A stretch of 64,000 nucleotides of DNA from Bradyrhizobium sp. NDS-1 (GTDB taxonomy: Bacteria > Pseudomonadota > Alphaproteobacteria > Rhizobiales > Xanthobacteraceae), in NCBI RefSeq assembly GCF_032918005.1, contig NZ_CP136628.1, forward strand, positions 3,767,501 through 3,831,500, given 5' to 3'. Every line of letters starts with the position of its first letter. The first letter of the stretch is position 1. Position numbers and translations under genes: made by a program. Below are positions 1 to 8,252 of the stretch, in pieces. The notes below the pieces were generated by a model, which worked only from the letters and a program-made list of their open reading frames with translations, ran no database searches and had not been told where the DNA came from.

Positions 1-495
1 GAGGAGGATCTGCAATCCTGGGCCGCGCCGTTCATGATGGCGCTGATCAACACGCGCAACGTCCATCGTTCCAACATGCTGATGGGCTTTCCCTACGGCC
101 AGGACTTCGTCTACGACGAGATGGTCCTCACCGGTCCCGGTGAGAAAGGCGAGGCCAACGCCAAGCGCGTGATGGCCGCCAACGCCGAGAAGACCGGCCC
201 GAACGCGCCGAAGCCGGGCGAGGGGCCGTCGAAGGAAGAGCAGGAGAACGGCCGCTTCGACCTGCTCTATGTCGCGATCGCGCCAGACGGCCGCATGGTC
301 CGCGTCGGCGTCACCGGCGACCGCGATCCCGGCTACGGCTCGACCTCGAAGATGATCTCCGAATGCGCGATCTGCATGCTGCGCGATACCACGGACGTTC
401 CGGCAGGCTTCTGGACGCCGGGCGCAGCGATGCAGCACAAGCTGATCAAGCGGCTGGTCGATCACGCCGGGCTGACGTTTGGGGTGGAAAGCTAG
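1..495 (+). CDS. Saccharopine dehydrogenase-like oxidoreductase, C-terminal fragment
   Basis: The reading frame is open from base 1 and ends at 495, so only the last 164 residues are present and the NAD(P)-binding Rossmann domain lies outside the window. The fragment resembles the C-terminal part of the saccharopine dehydrogenase/trans-acting enoyl reductase family: a segment built around SNMLMGFPYGQDFVYDE, then a GRMVRVGVTGDRDPGYGST stretch and the typical ending TPGAAMQHKLIKRLVDHAGL. Members are NAD(P)H-dependent oxidoreductases of uncertain substrate in bacteria. No operon partner is visible because the next gene runs on the other strand. The family call is from pattern recognition; the exact substrate cannot be assigned. 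Confidence 0.7.
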   Translation, partial: EEDLQSWAAPFMMALINTRNVHRSNMLMGFPYGQDFVYDEMVLTGPGEKGEANAKRVMAANAEKTGPNAPKPGEGPSKEEQENGRFDLLYVAIAPDGRMVRVGVTGDRDPGYGSTSKMISECAICMLRDTTDVPAGFWTPGAAMQHKLIKRLVDHAGLTFGVES

Positions 496-514
496 TTTCG
501 GATCGTGCCCGACT

Positions 515-934
515 CTACTTCCCCTTCTTCCGCTGCTGCTGTCCGAGGCCCATCTGCTTCGCCAGTTGCGAGCGCGCCACCGCATAGTTCGGCGCGACCA
601 TGGGATAGTCGGCCGGCAGGCCCCATTTCTCGCGGTATTGCTCCGGCGTCATGCTGTACTGCGTGCGCAGATGGCGCTTCAGCGATTTGAAGCGCTTGCC
701 GTCTTCCAGGCAGACCAGATAATCGGGCGCAATCGACTTTTTCAGCGAGACCGCCGGCTTGGCCGGCTCGAGCGGCGCAGTCTCGGTGCGGCCCGACGAC
801 ACCCGCACCAGGGCGCCGTGCACCTGGCTGATCAGGTTCGGAATCTCCGCAGCCGGCGTCGGATTGTTGCTGAGATAGGCTGACACGATGCTCGCCGTCA
901 GCTCGATGAAATTCTTCGCCCCGGCATCAGACAT
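515..934 (-). CDS. MucR/Ros-family transcriptional regulator
   Basis: 139 residues, the usual length for MucR/Ros proteins, which bind AT-rich DNA and control exopolysaccharide, motility and symbiosis genes in rhizobia. The core LVCLEDGKRFKSLKRHLRTQ followed by SMTPEQYREKWGLPADYP is the diagnostic MucR/Ros DNA-binding domain (about residues 70-125). In the classical Ros zinc finger the ligands are Cys-x2-Cys-x9-His-x4-His. Here the corresponding positions are Cys75, Asp78, His88 and Tyr93, so two of four ligands are replaced. Zinc-free Ros homologues are known from Mesorhizobium, so the protein may still fold and bind DNA. A GAGAGAGGG purine tract precedes the ATG. The gene stands alone on its strand and its promoter region carries palindromes suggestive of autoregulation. 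Confidence 0.9.
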   Translation of the reverse strand: MSDAGAKNFIELTASIVSAYLSNNPTPAAEIPNLISQVHGALVRVSSGRTETAPLEPAKPAVSLKKSIAPDYLVCLEDGKRFKSLKRHLRTQYSMTPEQYREKWGLPADYPMVAPNYAVARSQLAKQMGLGQQQRKKGK

Positions 935-978
935 CGGCCCGCCCTCTCTCCACCTTGCTCCTCACGGGATAGACGACG

Positions 979-1014
979 CCGAACTATTCGGTGTCAACAA
1001 TACGTTCGGCCGAA
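979..1014 (-). promoter_or_regulatory. Candidate mucR-type promoter with flanking palindromes
   Basis: Read on the minus strand, a perfect -35-like TTGACA (992-997) lies about 60 bases upstream of the regulator's ATG. It is flanked by two palindromes sharing the same half site: CCGAACTATTCGG (979-991) and TTCGGCCGAA (1005-1014). The -10 is poor (TCTATC-like at a spacing near 18). The placement fits an operator overlapping its own promoter. The elements are seen in the sequence; autoregulation is inferred from MucR biology. Confidence 0.4.
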
Positions 1015-1081
1015 TACGACAATTGACGAGGATGAACCGATGACCGGCGAGGGTGGTGTTTTAGTCGAGCCGCAGCCCGCC

Positions 1082-1948
1082 TCAGCCCCGCTGGTCGAGA
1101 TGGGCGCGCAGCTCGTCGATCGAGGCAAAGCGCATCATGCCCTCCGGCATCTGCGCTTCGATCGAGCCGTCGGAATAGAGCGAATAGGCCATGCCGTCGA
1201 CGATTCCGGATTTGAGCACGGTCACTGGCGGCTGCTCGACGGCTGGCGGCGTCGGCTCGGGTGCAGGCGGCGGGGCGGCCTCCGCCAAGGTGGACGGCGA
1301 GCGCGGCGGCTGGCGACGCAAGGCGGCCGGCGGCTCCGGCGGACGCATGCGCTCGGGCTTCGGCCAGGCATCGTCGAAACTGGCAGGCGGACTGTCCAGG
1401 GCCTCACCTGGCTCCAGAGGAAGCTGCGGCGGCGCCCCCTCGGTGGCCTTCGCCTCCGCGCGCTCGCGCTCCTTGCGTGAGGTCGAGGCGAACAGGAGGT
1501 TGCGCCGGCGCGGCGCTTCCGGAGGTGCGGGCGGCGTCGGAGCTTCCGGCTCCGGCGGCACCTCGACACGCGGACGCTCGCGCGCGGCAGCTTCGTTCTG
1601 CCATGGCGGCGGGCCTGCGGCGGGTGGCGGCGGTGGCGGCTCCGTCCTCGCGGCCGAGCCGGACGTCGGCTCGGGCGCTGCTGCGCCTGATACGGCAAGG
1701 CCTGGCAGCACGGGCCTGACCCGAACCTCCGACGGCGCGACTGCACCCGCCAGCCGCCGAGCGATGCCCTTCAGTTCTCCGACCACGACATAGAGGCCGA
1801 CCAGTAACATTCCGGAGCAGACTGCGATCGTGCCCGAGATTATCAGGGGGCTGCCGAGGCTGAACTCCCTGACCGAGAAGCCAAACAGGATCGAAAGGAG
1901 GCCCGCCACGACGGCGAAAATCCCCGCGATCAACAATGCCAAGGTCAT
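1082..1948 (-). CDS. Proline-rich membrane protein of unknown function
   Basis: 288 residues from the chosen ATG at 1948, which has a GGGGTGAG Shine-Dalgarno-like tract just upstream; an earlier in-frame ATG at 2035 would add 29 polar residues before the membrane segment and is less likely. The N-terminus has two hydrophobic segments (about residues 1-30 and 40-65: a LLIAGIFAVVAGLL helix and a SGMLLVGLYVVVG helix). A long low-complexity region rich in Pro, Ala, Arg and Glu follows (about 80-245). The C-terminus is a small ordered motif, YSLYSDGSIEAQMPEGMMRF, ending in DELRAHLDQRG. I do not recognise a named domain. The layout suggests an inner-membrane anchor, a flexible linker and a short cytoplasmic module. 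Confidence 0.7.
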   Translation of the reverse strand: MTLALLIAGIFAVVAGLLSILFGFSVREFSLGSPLIISGTIAVCSGMLLVGLYVVVGELKGIARRLAGAVAPSEVRVRPVLPGLAVSGAAAPEPTSGSAARTEPPPPPPAAGPPPWQNEAAARERPRVEVPPEPEAPTPPAPPEAPRRRNLLFASTSRKERERAEAKATEGAPPQLPLEPGEALDSPPASFDDAWPKPERMRPPEPPAALRRQPPRSPSTLAEAAPPPAPEPTPPAVEQPPVTVLKSGIVDGMAYSLYSDGSIEAQMPEGMMRFASIDELRAHLDQRG

Positions 1949-2257
1949 CGAACTCACCCCCGGCCGCGCATCCACGCGCGACCCGTCACGCCACGATACC
2001 GTCATACGATGTTCCACGCCAACGGCGAATTGCAAGCCACGTTCCTAAGAGGAAGGAAATCAGGGACTTATTCACATTCCCTTCAGCCAGGGCTCGCTAC
2101 TGCTCGTCTGCCGTCAGCATCCGGAATTGCTGCATCGCATCAGGAATTTAGCCATAATGCCCAATTACTTGGTAATGGAACTGCGCTATAGGGAATCCGG
2201 GGTTGAGGCCCGCGCGCGCCAGCAGGGCCAAGAGGGGATTCCGGGGCACCGATAGCC
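1949..2257. other. Intergenic region with no recognisable gene
   Basis: Divergent upstream region of the proline-rich membrane protein and the GT39 gene. A small inverted repeat TTCCT-AAG-AGGAA lies at 2042-2054. I see no convincing promoter hexamers, small gene or RNA element. Confidence 0.5.
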
Positions 2258-3907
2258 ATGACATCCATCACGACGTCGGCGATCGATACGCCTCAGCGGC
2301 GTTCGGTCGAACGGACTTGCGACGATCTGGCCATGCTGGTGCTGGCTGCGGTCGCCGTCATTGCCGGCTTGACCTTCCGCGACTACGGCCTCGGTTGGGA
2401 CGATTACACTCACGCCGAATATGCCGACCTGTTGCTGCGCATGTTCGGTTCCGGCTTCAAGGACACCGCGGCGCTCTCTTTCGCCAATCTCTACATGTAT
2501 GGCGGCGGCTTCGACATGGTCGCGGCTCTCCTGCACAAGATCATTCCGCTCGAATTGTTCGAGACGCGACGTCTGGTCGGCGCCATCGTCGGCGTGATCG
2601 GTCTTGCGGTAACGTGGCGGCTCGGCCGCCGCATCGGCGGCCCGCTTGCCGGTCTTGCCTCACTCCTGTTGCTCGCGCTGTGCCCGATCTTCTACGGCCA
2701 CATGTTCATGAACCCGAAGGACGCGCCCTTCGCAGTGGCCATGGTCGTCCTGATGCTCGGCCTCGTCCGACTCGCCGATGAATATCCGCAGCCGTCGCCG
2801 CGCACGATCCTGATCGTCGGCCTCGGCGCCGGCCTTTCGCTCGGCTGCCGCGTTCTCGGCGGTCTCGCGCTGGTCTATGCCTTGATCGCCTTCATCCCGC
2901 TCTTCCTGGAAGAATTGCGCAACGAAGGTCTGCGCGAGTCGATCCGCCGCTTCGCCCATGTCCTCTATGTGCTGCTGCCCGGCCTCGTGTTCGGCTACCT
3001 CGTGATGGGGCTGATCTGGCCGTGGTCGATCATGGAGCCCGGCAATCCCTTCGAGGCGCTGACCTACTTCTCGCATTTCTTCGAGAAGCCCTGGAAAGAG
3101 ATGTTCGACGGCGCGATCGTATCGGTGCCGGATATGCCCTGGTCCTATCTGCCGACGCTGTTCGCGCTGCAGCTGCCCGAAGTGATGCTGGTGCTGATGG
3201 CCGGCGCCGTGGTCAGCACTTTCGCCGTGCTGCCGCGACGCGAGGTTCCGGCGCGCCGCAAGACCATCCTGCTGATGCTGACGCTGGCCGCAACCCTGCC
3301 GCTTGCGATTGCGATGGTGAAGCGGCCGGCGTTGTACAACGGCATCCGCCATTTCGTGTTCGTGATTCCGCCGATGGCCGTGCTCGGCGGCGTCGCTTTC
3401 GGCTGGGCCATGGAGCGCCTGCGCGCCAATCACCGCACCTGGCAGCCGGTCGTGCTCGCCACCTTCTGCTTCGGCCTCGCGCTGTCGCTCGCCGAGATGA
3501 TCCGACTGCATCCCTATCAGTACACCCACTTCAACCACATTGCCGGCACCGTGCGCGGCGCCGACAACCGCTTCATGCTGGACTATTGGGGTCTTGCGCT
3601 GAAGCAGGCCTCCGACGAGTTGCGCGAGCAGCTCGTCGAGCGCCAGGAGGTGCCGCCGACCAATCGCAAATGGAAGGTCGCGGTCTGCGGCCCGCAGCGT
3701 CCGGCCCAGGTCGCGCTCGGCCCGGACTTCACCATCGGGTGGGATTCCAACGCTGCCGATTTCGCGATGACGCTCGGCGAGTTCTACTGCAAGGGCCTGA
3801 CCGCGCCCGTGATGGTCGAGATCAAGCGCGACGACGTGGTGTTCGCCCGCGTCTACGACATCCGCGGCCGCAGTATTTCCAGCCTGCTGTCGATTCCGGC
3901 GCCGTAG
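2258..3907 (+). CDS. GT39/ArnT-type membrane glycosyltransferase
   Basis: 549 residues with about ten hydrophobic segments. The N-terminal loop after the first membrane helix carries LGWDDYTHAEYADL, matching the acidic catalytic motif of the PMT/ArnT superfamily (family 39 glycosyltransferases), which use polyprenyl-phosphate sugars in the periplasm. A second family hallmark is the HMFMNPKDAPFA segment around residue 150. The C-terminal 120 residues form a soluble domain (KWKVAVCGPQRPAQVALG). The start ATG at 2258 fits the length of relatives. The acceptor (lipid, glycan or protein) cannot be read from the sequence. It may serve the exopolysaccharide cluster at 7-16 kb, but the two are separated by unrelated genes. 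Confidence 0.8.
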   Translation: MTSITTSAIDTPQRRSVERTCDDLAMLVLAAVAVIAGLTFRDYGLGWDDYTHAEYADLLLRMFGSGFKDTAALSFANLYMYGGGFDMVAALLHKIIPLELFETRRLVGAIVGVIGLAVTWRLGRRIGGPLAGLASLLLLALCPIFYGHMFMNPKDAPFAVAMVVLMLGLVRLADEYPQPSPRTILIVGLGAGLSLGCRVLGGLALVYALIAFIPLFLEELRNEGLRESIRRFAHVLYVLLPGLVFGYLVMGLIWPWSIMEPGNPFEALTYFSHFFEKPWKEMFDGAIVSVPDMPWSYLPTLFALQLPEVMLVLMAGAVVSTFAVLPRREVPARRKTILLMLTLAATLPLAIAMVKRPALYNGIRHFVFVIPPMAVLGGVAFGWAMERLRANHRTWQPVVLATFCFGLALSLAEMIRLHPYQYTHFNHIAGTVRGADNRFMLDYWGLALKQASDELREQLVERQEVPPTNRKWKVAVCGPQRPAQVALGPDFTIGWDSNAADFAMTLGEFYCKGLTAPVMVEIKRDDVVFARVYDIRGRSISSLLSIPAP

Positions 3908-3923
3908 AATTTTCTCCTGAGAC

Positions 3924-4038
3924 GTGGCCCGGATGGAGTGCGGCGAAATCCGGGACCCCTCTCGGAGTGGCCCCGCATTCCGCGGAGCCTGTCATCGGGC
4001 GGCGCTTCGCGCCGACCCGTTGGCTCCATGCGGGCTAC
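3924..4038. repeat. Palindromic intergenic repeat, GTRGCCCGGATGGA type
   Basis: The left end GTGGCCCGGATGGA (3924-3937) and right end TCCATGCGGGCTAC (4025-4038) are inverted copies at 12 of 14 positions. Inside is GCGGCGAAATCCGGGA. This pattern resembles a dispersed intergenic repeat common in Bradyrhizobium and Rhodopseudomonas genomes. It lies between two genes on the same strand. Family membership is from memory, not from a search. Confidence 0.5.
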
Positions 4039-4128
4039 GCTGGACTGCCGCGCTTTGCGCACCTTGCTGCCAACGAGTAGCGGTACTACGCTCCCTCCAC
4101 GCAACAACGATGTTCGGAGAGACCAGCC

Positions 4129-4908
4129 ATGTCGCCAGCGGAAGCGCGCCTGAAGGAAGTGCCGTCTGATATGACGGAGGCCGAGTGGCAGCAACGGGTC
4201 AATCTCGCCGCCTGCTATCGCCTGGTCGCGCTGTACGGCTGGGACGATCTGGTCGACACCCACATCTCCGCGCGCGTGCCCGGTCCCGATCATCACTTCC
4301 TCATCAACCCCTACGGGCTGATGTTCGACGAGATCACGGCGTCCAGCCTCGTCAAGGTCGATTTGCACGGCAATCAGCTCTCCGAGAGCGAGTACAGCAT
4401 CAACCCGGCGGGCTTCACCATCCATTCGGCGATCCACGAGGTGCGCGAGGACGCGATCTGCGTGCTGCATCTCCACACCCTCGACGGCACCGCGGTCTCG
4501 AGCTGCGCGGAAGGGCTGCTCCCGCTGAACCAGACGGCTCAGCTCGTCACCCACGACCTCGCCTATCACGACTATGAAGGCATCGCACTCGACCACGACG
4601 AGCGGCCGCGGCTGCAGAAGGACCTCGGCGACCACAACCACATGCTGCTGCGTAACCACGGTACGCTCACGGTCGGCCGCTCTGTCGCCTCCGCCTTCGA
4701 GCGCATGTATCATCTCGAACGCGCCTGCTCGATGCAGGTGCGCACGCGCGCGCTGGGCACGCCGGTCTATCCGGTCGAGGAGATTGCGATCGAGAAGAAC
4801 ACCGAGTTGCTCGCCAACCGCGATCGCGCCGAGCTGCGCGCCACCAACCTCGTGTGGCCGCCGCTGCTGCGCAAGCTCGACCGCGAGCTTCCGGGCTATC
4901 GGTCTTGA
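4129..4908 (+). CDS. Class II aldolase/adducin family protein
   Basis: 259 residues spanning a complete class II aldolase/adducin domain. Visible motifs are the VDTHISARVPG segment near residue 45, the metal-binding VLHLHTLDGTAV (two histidines separated by one residue, about 113-124) and the downstream MLLRNHGTLTVG motif (about 175-186) that contributes the third histidine. Such proteins cleave phosphorylated or short hydroxy-carbonyl substrates with a divalent metal, usually zinc. Members of this long subfamily are common in rhizobia without assigned substrates. The gene is isolated and ends at a strong terminator shared with the convergent monooxygenase. Confidence 0.85.
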   Translation: MSPAEARLKEVPSDMTEAEWQQRVNLAACYRLVALYGWDDLVDTHISARVPGPDHHFLINPYGLMFDEITASSLVKVDLHGNQLSESEYSINPAGFTIHSAIHEVREDAICVLHLHTLDGTAVSSCAEGLLPLNQTAQLVTHDLAYHDYEGIALDHDERPRLQKDLGDHNHMLLRNHGTLTVGRSVASAFERMYHLERACSMQVRTRALGTPVYPVEEIAIEKNTELLANRDRAELRATNLVWPPLLRKLDRELPGYRS

Positions 4909-4966
4909 GATTTTCGGGATTTGGTGTAGAGTAGCACCCAACTGACCTCTACGCCTCTTGGAATGA

Positions 4967-4997
4967 AACGCCGCCCAATTCCGGGCGGCGTTTTTAT
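4967..4997 (+). terminator. Rho-independent terminator
   Basis: A stem AACGCCGCCC (4967-4976) pairs with GGGCGGCGTT (4983-4992) around a 6-base loop and runs into TTTTTATTT. It ends the aldolase gene. The opposite strand also has a short T-rich stretch, so it may serve the convergent monooxygenase as well. Confidence 0.85.
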
Positions 4998-5040
4998 TTG
5001 GTGAGCTTCGTTAGCTGACCCAGCCTATGGCAGGTCGTCG

Positions 5041-6237
5041 CTACACCGCCCGCGCGTCATACGCGTACATGAAATCCATGCCCTTGGCGCCAAGCGGCAG
5101 CAGCCATTTCAGCATCTGATTGCGAACCCATGCGCCGGTGGCGCTGAACTCGCGCTTGCCGTTGCCGTTGCGGCGCGCCATGGCGACGATCTTCTCGGTG
5201 CGCGGGCGGCGCTCAGCCTCGAAGGCCTGGAAGGTGGCGCCGAGCTCCTGACCCTGCTGCATCAGGCGCGAGAGCCGCATCGCGTCCTCCAGCGCCAGCG
5301 AGGCGCCCTGGCCGGCATGGGGGCTGGTCGCGTGCGCGGCATCGCCGATCAGGAGCGAGCGCTTGCGCGACCAGGTCGGCAGGGTTGCGAGATCGAGCGT
5401 GTCGGTGACGACGATGTTCTCGGCCGCTTCGATGATGGCGGGGATTGGATCGTGCCAGCCGCGGTGGAAGTCGCGAAGATGCTGCTTCAATGTCGTCGGA
5501 TCGAGCGCGCGAAACATCGCCGCGTCCATGCCGTGCGCGGGCTGCGTGCTCCACCACATCACGCCGTCGTTCGGATCGGGGCTGCAATAGCCGTAGCCGA
5601 AGAAGCCGCTCCGTCCGAAGGTGGTCTCGACGCGCTGACCGATCGATCTGCCGTCGAGCACGGCGTGCGGCACGAAGCCGCCGAAGCCGATGAGTCCGGT
5701 GTCGAACGGTTGCGGTCCGTCCGGGATCACCTGGCGGCGCGTTACCGAGTGCAGGCCGTCGGCGCCGATCAGGAAGTCGCCCTCGGCGGTGCTGCCGTCG
5801 GAGAAGTAGGCGATGATCGGCTGGTCGCCGCGGTCCTCGATCTTGATCAGCCGCTTCTCGAAATAGAGCGAGACGCAGGCGCACCAGGCCTTGTCGATCA
5901 GGATTTCGTTCAGCGTGGCGCGGGAGATGTTCACCGCGGGCTGGCCGAAGCGCCGCGCCATGTCGCGGTTGATCGAGCCGAGCCGTTCGCCGCCTTGCGA
6001 ATAGAAGTCGAATGCCTCCGCGACCGAGCCGCGGCTGACCAGCTCCTGCGCAAGGCCGATTTCGTCCATGACATGCATGCCGTTCGGCGCGATCTGCAGG
6101 CCGCCGCCGATTCCCTTCGAATAGGGCCAGGCCTCGTAGATCTCGGACTCGATGCCGGCCCGGCGGAGCAGGATCGCGGCCACGGGTCCGGCAATGCCGG
6201 CGCCGATGATCAGCGCCTTGCGGGGACGATAGGACAT
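5041..6237 (-). CDS. FAD-dependent aromatic-ring monooxygenase
   Basis: 398 residues, the usual length of single-component flavoprotein hydroxylases of the p-hydroxybenzoate/salicylate hydroxylase class. The FAD-binding Rossmann motif ALIIGAGIAGPVAAILLRR starts at about residue 8, a DGLHS motif (GADGLHSVTRRQ) lies near 160, and the GDAAHATSPHAGQGASLALE motif that binds FAD ribityl and pyrophosphate lies near 297. These enzymes hydroxylate aromatic or related substrates with NAD(P)H and O2. The substrate cannot be told from sequence. The gene is divergent from a MarR regulator with a palindromic operator between them, so it is probably induced by an aromatic ligand of that regulator. Confidence 0.88.
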   Translation of the reverse strand: MSYRPRKALIIGAGIAGPVAAILLRRAGIESEIYEAWPYSKGIGGGLQIAPNGMHVMDEIGLAQELVSRGSVAEAFDFYSQGGERLGSINRDMARRFGQPAVNISRATLNEILIDKAWCACVSLYFEKRLIKIEDRGDQPIIAYFSDGSTAEGDFLIGADGLHSVTRRQVIPDGPQPFDTGLIGFGGFVPHAVLDGRSIGQRVETTFGRSGFFGYGYCSPDPNDGVMWWSTQPAHGMDAAMFRALDPTTLKQHLRDFHRGWHDPIPAIIEAAENIVVTDTLDLATLPTWSRKRSLLIGDAAHATSPHAGQGASLALEDAMRLSRLMQQGQELGATFQAFEAERRPRTEKIVAMARRNGNGKREFSATGAWVRNQMLKWLLPLGAKGMDFMYAYDARAV

Positions 6238-6286
6238 GGGCTTGCTCCCGACATTTCCGCGGTGCTAGGGAGAAAAAGGTCGCTAA

Positions 6287-6307
6287 ATATCTTAGTGACT
6301 AAGATAT
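6287..6307. promoter_or_regulatory. MarR-type operator palindrome
   Basis: ATATCTTAG-TGA-CTAAGATAT is a perfect 9+9 bp inverted repeat with a 3-bp centre, located midway between the divergent monooxygenase and MarR-family genes, 27 bases from the regulator's start. Size, symmetry and position fit a MarR dimer site controlling both genes. Binding is inferred. Confidence 0.75.
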
Positions 6308-6333
6308 ATATCGCCTAAGAGATGAGGTAGGCC

Positions 6334-6861
6334 TTGTCAAGGACGAAGGCGCGGACGGCGCTGTTGCAGCAGCTCGAGGAGGCGATGCGCCGGTCGTCCG
6401 CGCAAGGTGTGCTCTACGGGCAAACCGTTGCCAACGTTGCCGGAATTGCCAATTCCGATCTGGAATGCATGGACATCCTGTACCTCGAAGGCCGTGTTAC
6501 CGCAGGCAGGCTCGCCGAGGTCACGGGCCTCACGACGGGGGCCATCACCGGCGTGGTCGACCGGCTCGAAAAGGCCGGCCTGGTCCGCCGTGAGCGCGAC
6601 GAGAAGGACCGCCGCAAGGTTTTCATCGCGGTCGTGCCCGAGGCGATCGCAAAGCTCACCCAGTTCTACGTCCCGATGCAGCAGGCCATGGAGAAGGTGT
6701 GTGGCGGTTATTCCGACGAGGAATTGCGTCTGCTGCTGCGCTTCGCCAATGAGGGTTACAAGGGCGTGCTCGCGGCCACGGAGGCGCTCAAGCGTTTGCT
6801 CGATACGCCGCCGGAAAAGCGGCCCGATCTCAGGCTGAGGAAGCGTCCTCGCCAGCCCTGA
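6334..6861 (+). CDS. MarR-family transcriptional regulator
   Basis: 175 residues, starting at TTG 6334; the nearby ATG at 6322 runs into a stop after two codons. A winged helix-turn-helix is visible: the recognition region GRLAEVTGLTTGAITGVVDRLEKAGLV (about residues 58-84; quoted in two parts as GRLAEVTGLTTGAITG and VVDRLEKAGLV) followed by the wing RRERDEKDRRKVFIAV. MarR proteins are dimeric repressors released by small phenolic or other ligands. Divergence from a monooxygenase and the perfect palindrome between them point to local control of that enzyme and of itself. The last 32 bases overlap tail-to-tail with the O-antigen ligase-like gene. Confidence 0.92.
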   Translation: MSRTKARTALLQQLEEAMRRSSAQGVLYGQTVANVAGIANSDLECMDILYLEGRVTAGRLAEVTGLTTGAITGVVDRLEKAGLVRRERDEKDRRKVFIAVVPEAIAKLTQFYVPMQQAMEKVCGGYSDEELRLLLRFANEGYKGVLAATEALKRLLDTPPEKRPDLRLRKRPRQP

Positions 6862-8086
6862 TCTTGTAGATCTGTGCGGCCGCGATCATGCCCCACATCA
6901 CGCCCAGCATCATCCAGAAGTGCCGCCAGTGGTCGGTGTCGATCACGAAGCTTTCGCCGACGGTGCCGACGAAGGCGGCGAACACGGCGAGATATGCACG
7001 CTGCCAGGGCACGCGGACGAAGACGTGCCGGAAGCCCATGATGACGGTGGTGAAGACCAGCGCCGGGTAGCACACGCCGGCCAGCCAGCCACCGGACATG
7101 AAGGCGTTGAGGTAGGAGTTGTGGGTGTCCTCGGGAAAGAAGCGGTGGAATTGCAGCGGGCCGATGCCGAACGGCAGGTCGAGCGCCATCTCCGCACCCA
7201 GGATGTGGCGGCCGAACCGGCCGAAGCGGCCTTCGTCGTAGCTCTGGCCGAAGCTTGCGCGCTGCTTGAACATCTCGGCGGTGGAATCGAACGACAGCAG
7301 CACCGCGATCAGCGCCAGGCCCAGCACCGCGGCGACCATCGCCATGATGATGATGCGCGAGCGCTGCGCGTTGGTGCGGCTGGTCAGCACCATCAGCGCC
7401 AGCATGAAGGCGGAGGTCAGCACCAGCCCGCCCCAGGCGGCACGCGAGAAGGCGAGCAGGATCGCCAGCGACATGATGCCGAAGGCGATGACGTTGCGGA
7501 CGGCCTTAGCCAGCTTGTCCGAAACCACGCTCTGCAGCGCGAACAGCGCGGGCAGGATCATGAAGGCGCCGAGCACGTTGGGGTCCTTGAACGTGCCGCG
7601 CGCGCGCCCGTAGAGCGTGAGGAGATCGTTTCCGCCGGGAACGAGGTGGAAATAGCCGGCGACAGCCAACACCGAGGCGACCATCGCACCGACCACGAGG
7701 CCGCGGCGGAGCATGTCGAGCCGGGCCAGCGTATCCTCGGACATGACCATGGCGAAGAACACCACGGTGACCGCCATATACCAGGATGTGGCGATCCAGC
7801 TCACCACCTCGGACTTGTCGAACAGCGGGATCGCACTGATGGTGTAGCCGACATTGAGCAGGACCAGCATCAGCACGAGCGGCATCAGCACGAGTCTCAG
7901 CCGCAGGCCGGTGGCGAAGAACGTGACGGTGGCGAGCAGCGTCGCGATCTCGTAGGGGCTCGGCTCGATGAACACGATCGCGCCGGAGGCGCCGACCAGC
8001 CACACCAGCGCGCGCTGCAGCGCCAGCACACCGGGCGCAGCCGGTGCGGTCAATTTCACTTCACCGGCTGTCGCCGCATACGCCAT
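6830..8086 (-). CDS. O-antigen ligase/polymerase-type membrane protein
   Basis: 418 residues with about ten to twelve hydrophobic segments, typical of the WaaL/Wzy/ExoQ superfamily. The ligase-polymerase hallmark appears as RARGTFKDPNVLGAFMIL (about residue 160-180), and a long periplasmic loop lies between about residues 265 and 320 with GIGPLQFHRFFPEDTHNSYL, including the conserved histidine-containing end of the loop (THNSYLNAF). The family moves or polymerises lipid-linked glycans at the periplasmic face. Same-strand neighbours with glycosyltransferase functions suggest it acts as polymerase or ligase for the exopolysaccharide made by this cluster. It is separated from the next upstream gene by a palindromic repeat. 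Confidence 0.85.
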   Translation of the reverse strand: MAYAATAGEVKLTAPAAPGVLALQRALVWLVGASGAIVFIEPSPYEIATLLATVTFFATGLRLRLVLMPLVLMLVLLNVGYTISAIPLFDKSEVVSWIATSWYMAVTVVFFAMVMSEDTLARLDMLRRGLVVGAMVASVLAVAGYFHLVPGGNDLLTLYGRARGTFKDPNVLGAFMILPALFALQSVVSDKLAKAVRNVIAFGIMSLAILLAFSRAAWGGLVLTSAFMLALMVLTSRTNAQRSRIIIMAMVAAVLGLALIAVLLSFDSTAEMFKQRASFGQSYDEGRFGRFGRHILGAEMALDLPFGIGPLQFHRFFPEDTHNSYLNAFMSGGWLAGVCYPALVFTTVIMGFRHVFVRVPWQRAYLAVFAAFVGTVGESFVIDTDHWRHFWMMLGVMWGMIAAAQIYKIRAGEDASSA

Positions 8087-8127
8087 CAGACTCTCATACG
8101 CTCACGCTACTAGTAGTTACAACTTCC

Positions 8128-8232
8128 GCTGTCATGCTCCGCGAAAGCGGGGCATCCAGTACTCCGAGCCGTTCGTGGCCGTTCCCGCTGCCGGTGATGA
8201 CTGGATCGCCGGTCAAGCCGGGCGATGACAGC
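8128..8232. repeat. Palindromic intergenic repeat, GCTGTCAT-ended
   Basis: 105-bp element bounded by perfect 8-bp inverted ends GCTGTCAT and ATGACAGC. Inside, TCCGCGAAAGCGGGGCATCC near the left end and GGATCGCCGGTCAAGCCGGG near the right end make nested hairpins. The pattern matches a dispersed Bradyrhizobium-type repeat that I recognise; it sits between two exopolysaccharide genes transcribed leftward and could act as a terminator or mRNA stabiliser. Confidence 0.6.
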
Positions 8233-8252
8233 GTGACTCGGGGGTAGCAAAC

